A DNA stretch of 64,000 nt from Nansenia antarctica (lineage: Eukaryota; Chordata; Actinopteri; Argentiniformes; Microstomatidae): NCBI GenBank assembly GCA_963989245.1, contig OZ022342.1, positions 20,722,739 to 20,786,738 on the forward strand, written 5' to 3'. Each line of letters opens with the position of its first letter. Position 1 is the stretch's first letter. The notes beneath the pieces are model-generated. The model was not told the DNA's origin and made no database searches. It worked only from the letters and a program-made list of their open reading frames with translations. Made by a program: the position numbers and the translations under genes. Positions 62,906 through 64,000 of the stretch are shown here, one piece after another.

Positions 62906-63456
62906 TTATTTTACTGAATGTGTTAATAATCTTCTGTAAATGCATTGAGTTTGTTGGATTAAACTCCTTAAAAACAATGATAAGAGGATGTGGCTAAAAG
63001 GATCAAGCCTTTGCAAGACTCTGACCAATTTGAAGAGTGATGATAGTGTGATAGTTACAGTACAGACCATACGATTCACCCGATATCAAAAATATTCAAT
63101 GTATCTCCAAATATATCTCAATTTTGAGTCCATGCCATTTTTGGAGGGCTGTGTATTCAAAATTGAGCTGAAAGTTCAAATCAATCCAAACACTCTTACA
63201 ATGTCCAATGTTTGCTTATAATTGTTGAAGTAGTGTTATAAACAACTGTGTATAAATCAAACTGATGTGTACGCTGAGTTTCTCTGTGGCTTTGTCAAGA
63301 ACATAGAAGTATACGACTTCCATGTTTAGAGGACATGCCTGAATTCAAAAGAATTATCACTTTACAGGGGCGACAGCATTGTTACCCCAATAACATCACA
63401 TCCTGCCTGAGTCTCCTGTTAAAGTCGTATTACCTCATCATTACTCCCTAGCGGCC
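62906..63456. other. No gene seen
   Basis: AT-rich single-copy-looking DNA. Confidence 0.45.
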
Positions 63457-63543
63457 TCACAGGCTGATGTCATCCCCACAGCAGACAGCCACACACTCGT
63501 CACAGTCCACAGTCATGCACTTGGGGCACAAAAGTTTCTCATA
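63457..63543 (-). CDS. Candidate cysteine-rich terminal exon, product unknown
   Basis: On the minus strand the frame reads YEKLLCPKCMTVDC, DECVAVCCGDDISL and TGA. Six cysteines fall within 18 residues (C-x2-C-x5-C-x2-C-x3-CC), and codon third positions are mostly G/C. The upstream AG (GGTCACACAG) lies just after a CA array and has no pyrimidine tract, so the acceptor is weak; the frame also remains open a little further upstream. It resembles a zinc-binding tail, but no family was recognised. Confidence 0.28.
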   Translation of the reverse strand, partial: YEKLLCPKCMTVDCDECVAVCCGDDISL

Positions 63544-63556
63544 CTGTGTGACCCGA

Positions 63557-63559
<3 letters not shown>

Positions 63560-63643
<84 letters not shown>

Positions 63644-63783
63644 TGCGTGTGTGTGTGTGTGTGTGTGTGCGCGTGTGTGTGTGCGCGCGCGTGCGTGCGC
63701 GTGCAATGTGCGTGCGTGCAATGTGCGTGCGTGCGTGTGCGTGCGATGGATGCGCGTGCATGTGTGTGTGTGTGTGGGGGGGT
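63560..63783 (+). repeat. Long (GT)n/(GC)n microsatellite
   Basis: GT repeats with many GCGC and GTGC interruptions, plus GTGCGTGCAAT units near 63703-63730; ends in a GTGGGGGGGTG run. Confidence 0.95.
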
Positions 63784-64000
63784 GTGCGTGTCTGCGTTTT
63801 GTGTGTCTTTATTATTCTTTAGATGTGGCATCCAGCGCCATGGTTAGTTATGGCAGGGAGAATGATCTGATGGGATTACAGAAGCACACACAAGCCGGGT
63901 CCCCCTCGGGTTTCTAATGATCTGTTTGCCAGGGCGCAGTTTAAAATGATAGTGGTCGGTTGGCGTGTCAATGTCTCTCAGGTTTCTCTGTGAGACCCTG

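Overview
This is nuclear DNA from a vertebrate, almost certainly a teleost fish. The evidence is two split vertebrate genes (a PPM1D-type phosphatase and an alpha-tubulin), hAT-type transposons and MITEs, L2-like LINE 3' ends, a tRNA-derived SINE, and very dense CA/GT and CT/GA microsatellites. I cannot name the species. There are no prokaryotic operons, CRISPR arrays or phage genes.

Layout. 1-3.5 kb is a transposon pile-up inside an intron of ppm1d: a decayed hAT transposase, a second hAT-like element carrying a BED zinc finger on the minus strand, and a copy of a TIR element. 3.6-6.4 kb holds the last four recognisable coding exons of ppm1d (plus strand); its first exons lie left of the window. 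Its 3' UTR probably runs to one of two AATAAA signals near 8.2 and 8.5 kb. 9.1-10.7 kb holds the 3' four exons of a tuba8-like alpha-tubulin gene on the minus strand, tail to tail with ppm1d. The tubulin is odd: residues before about 90 are missing next to a poly-A tract, and an A-run adds one codon to a lysine run.

From 11 kb to the right edge I find no gene I can name. The DNA looks like a large intron or gene desert: AT-rich single-copy stretches that could be conserved regulatory DNA, nested transposons (15.2-16.3 and 16.9-18.2 kb), a LINE 3' end with an intact 114-codon frame (62.4 kb), a tRNA-SINE (57.9 kb), a 20-copy minisatellite (56.6-57.5 kb) and more than a dozen long dinucleotide tracts. 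Several short open segments have good splice sites and coding-like codon use. Three on the plus strand (27.5, 29.3 and 36.2 kb) join in compatible phases and could be one unrecognised gene. Others are at 57.5 kb and 63.5 kb (minus) and 59.3 and 60.1 kb (plus). These are hypotheses without a family assignment.

The most notable observations are the altered alpha-tubulin, a near-perfect 29-bp-stem hairpin at 12.2 kb whose only two deviations are G:U pairs, a MITE pair in which one copy partly preserves the pre-insertion state of a LINE insertion in the other, the phase-compatible exon trio, and a minisatellite that begins exactly where a coding-looking exon ends.
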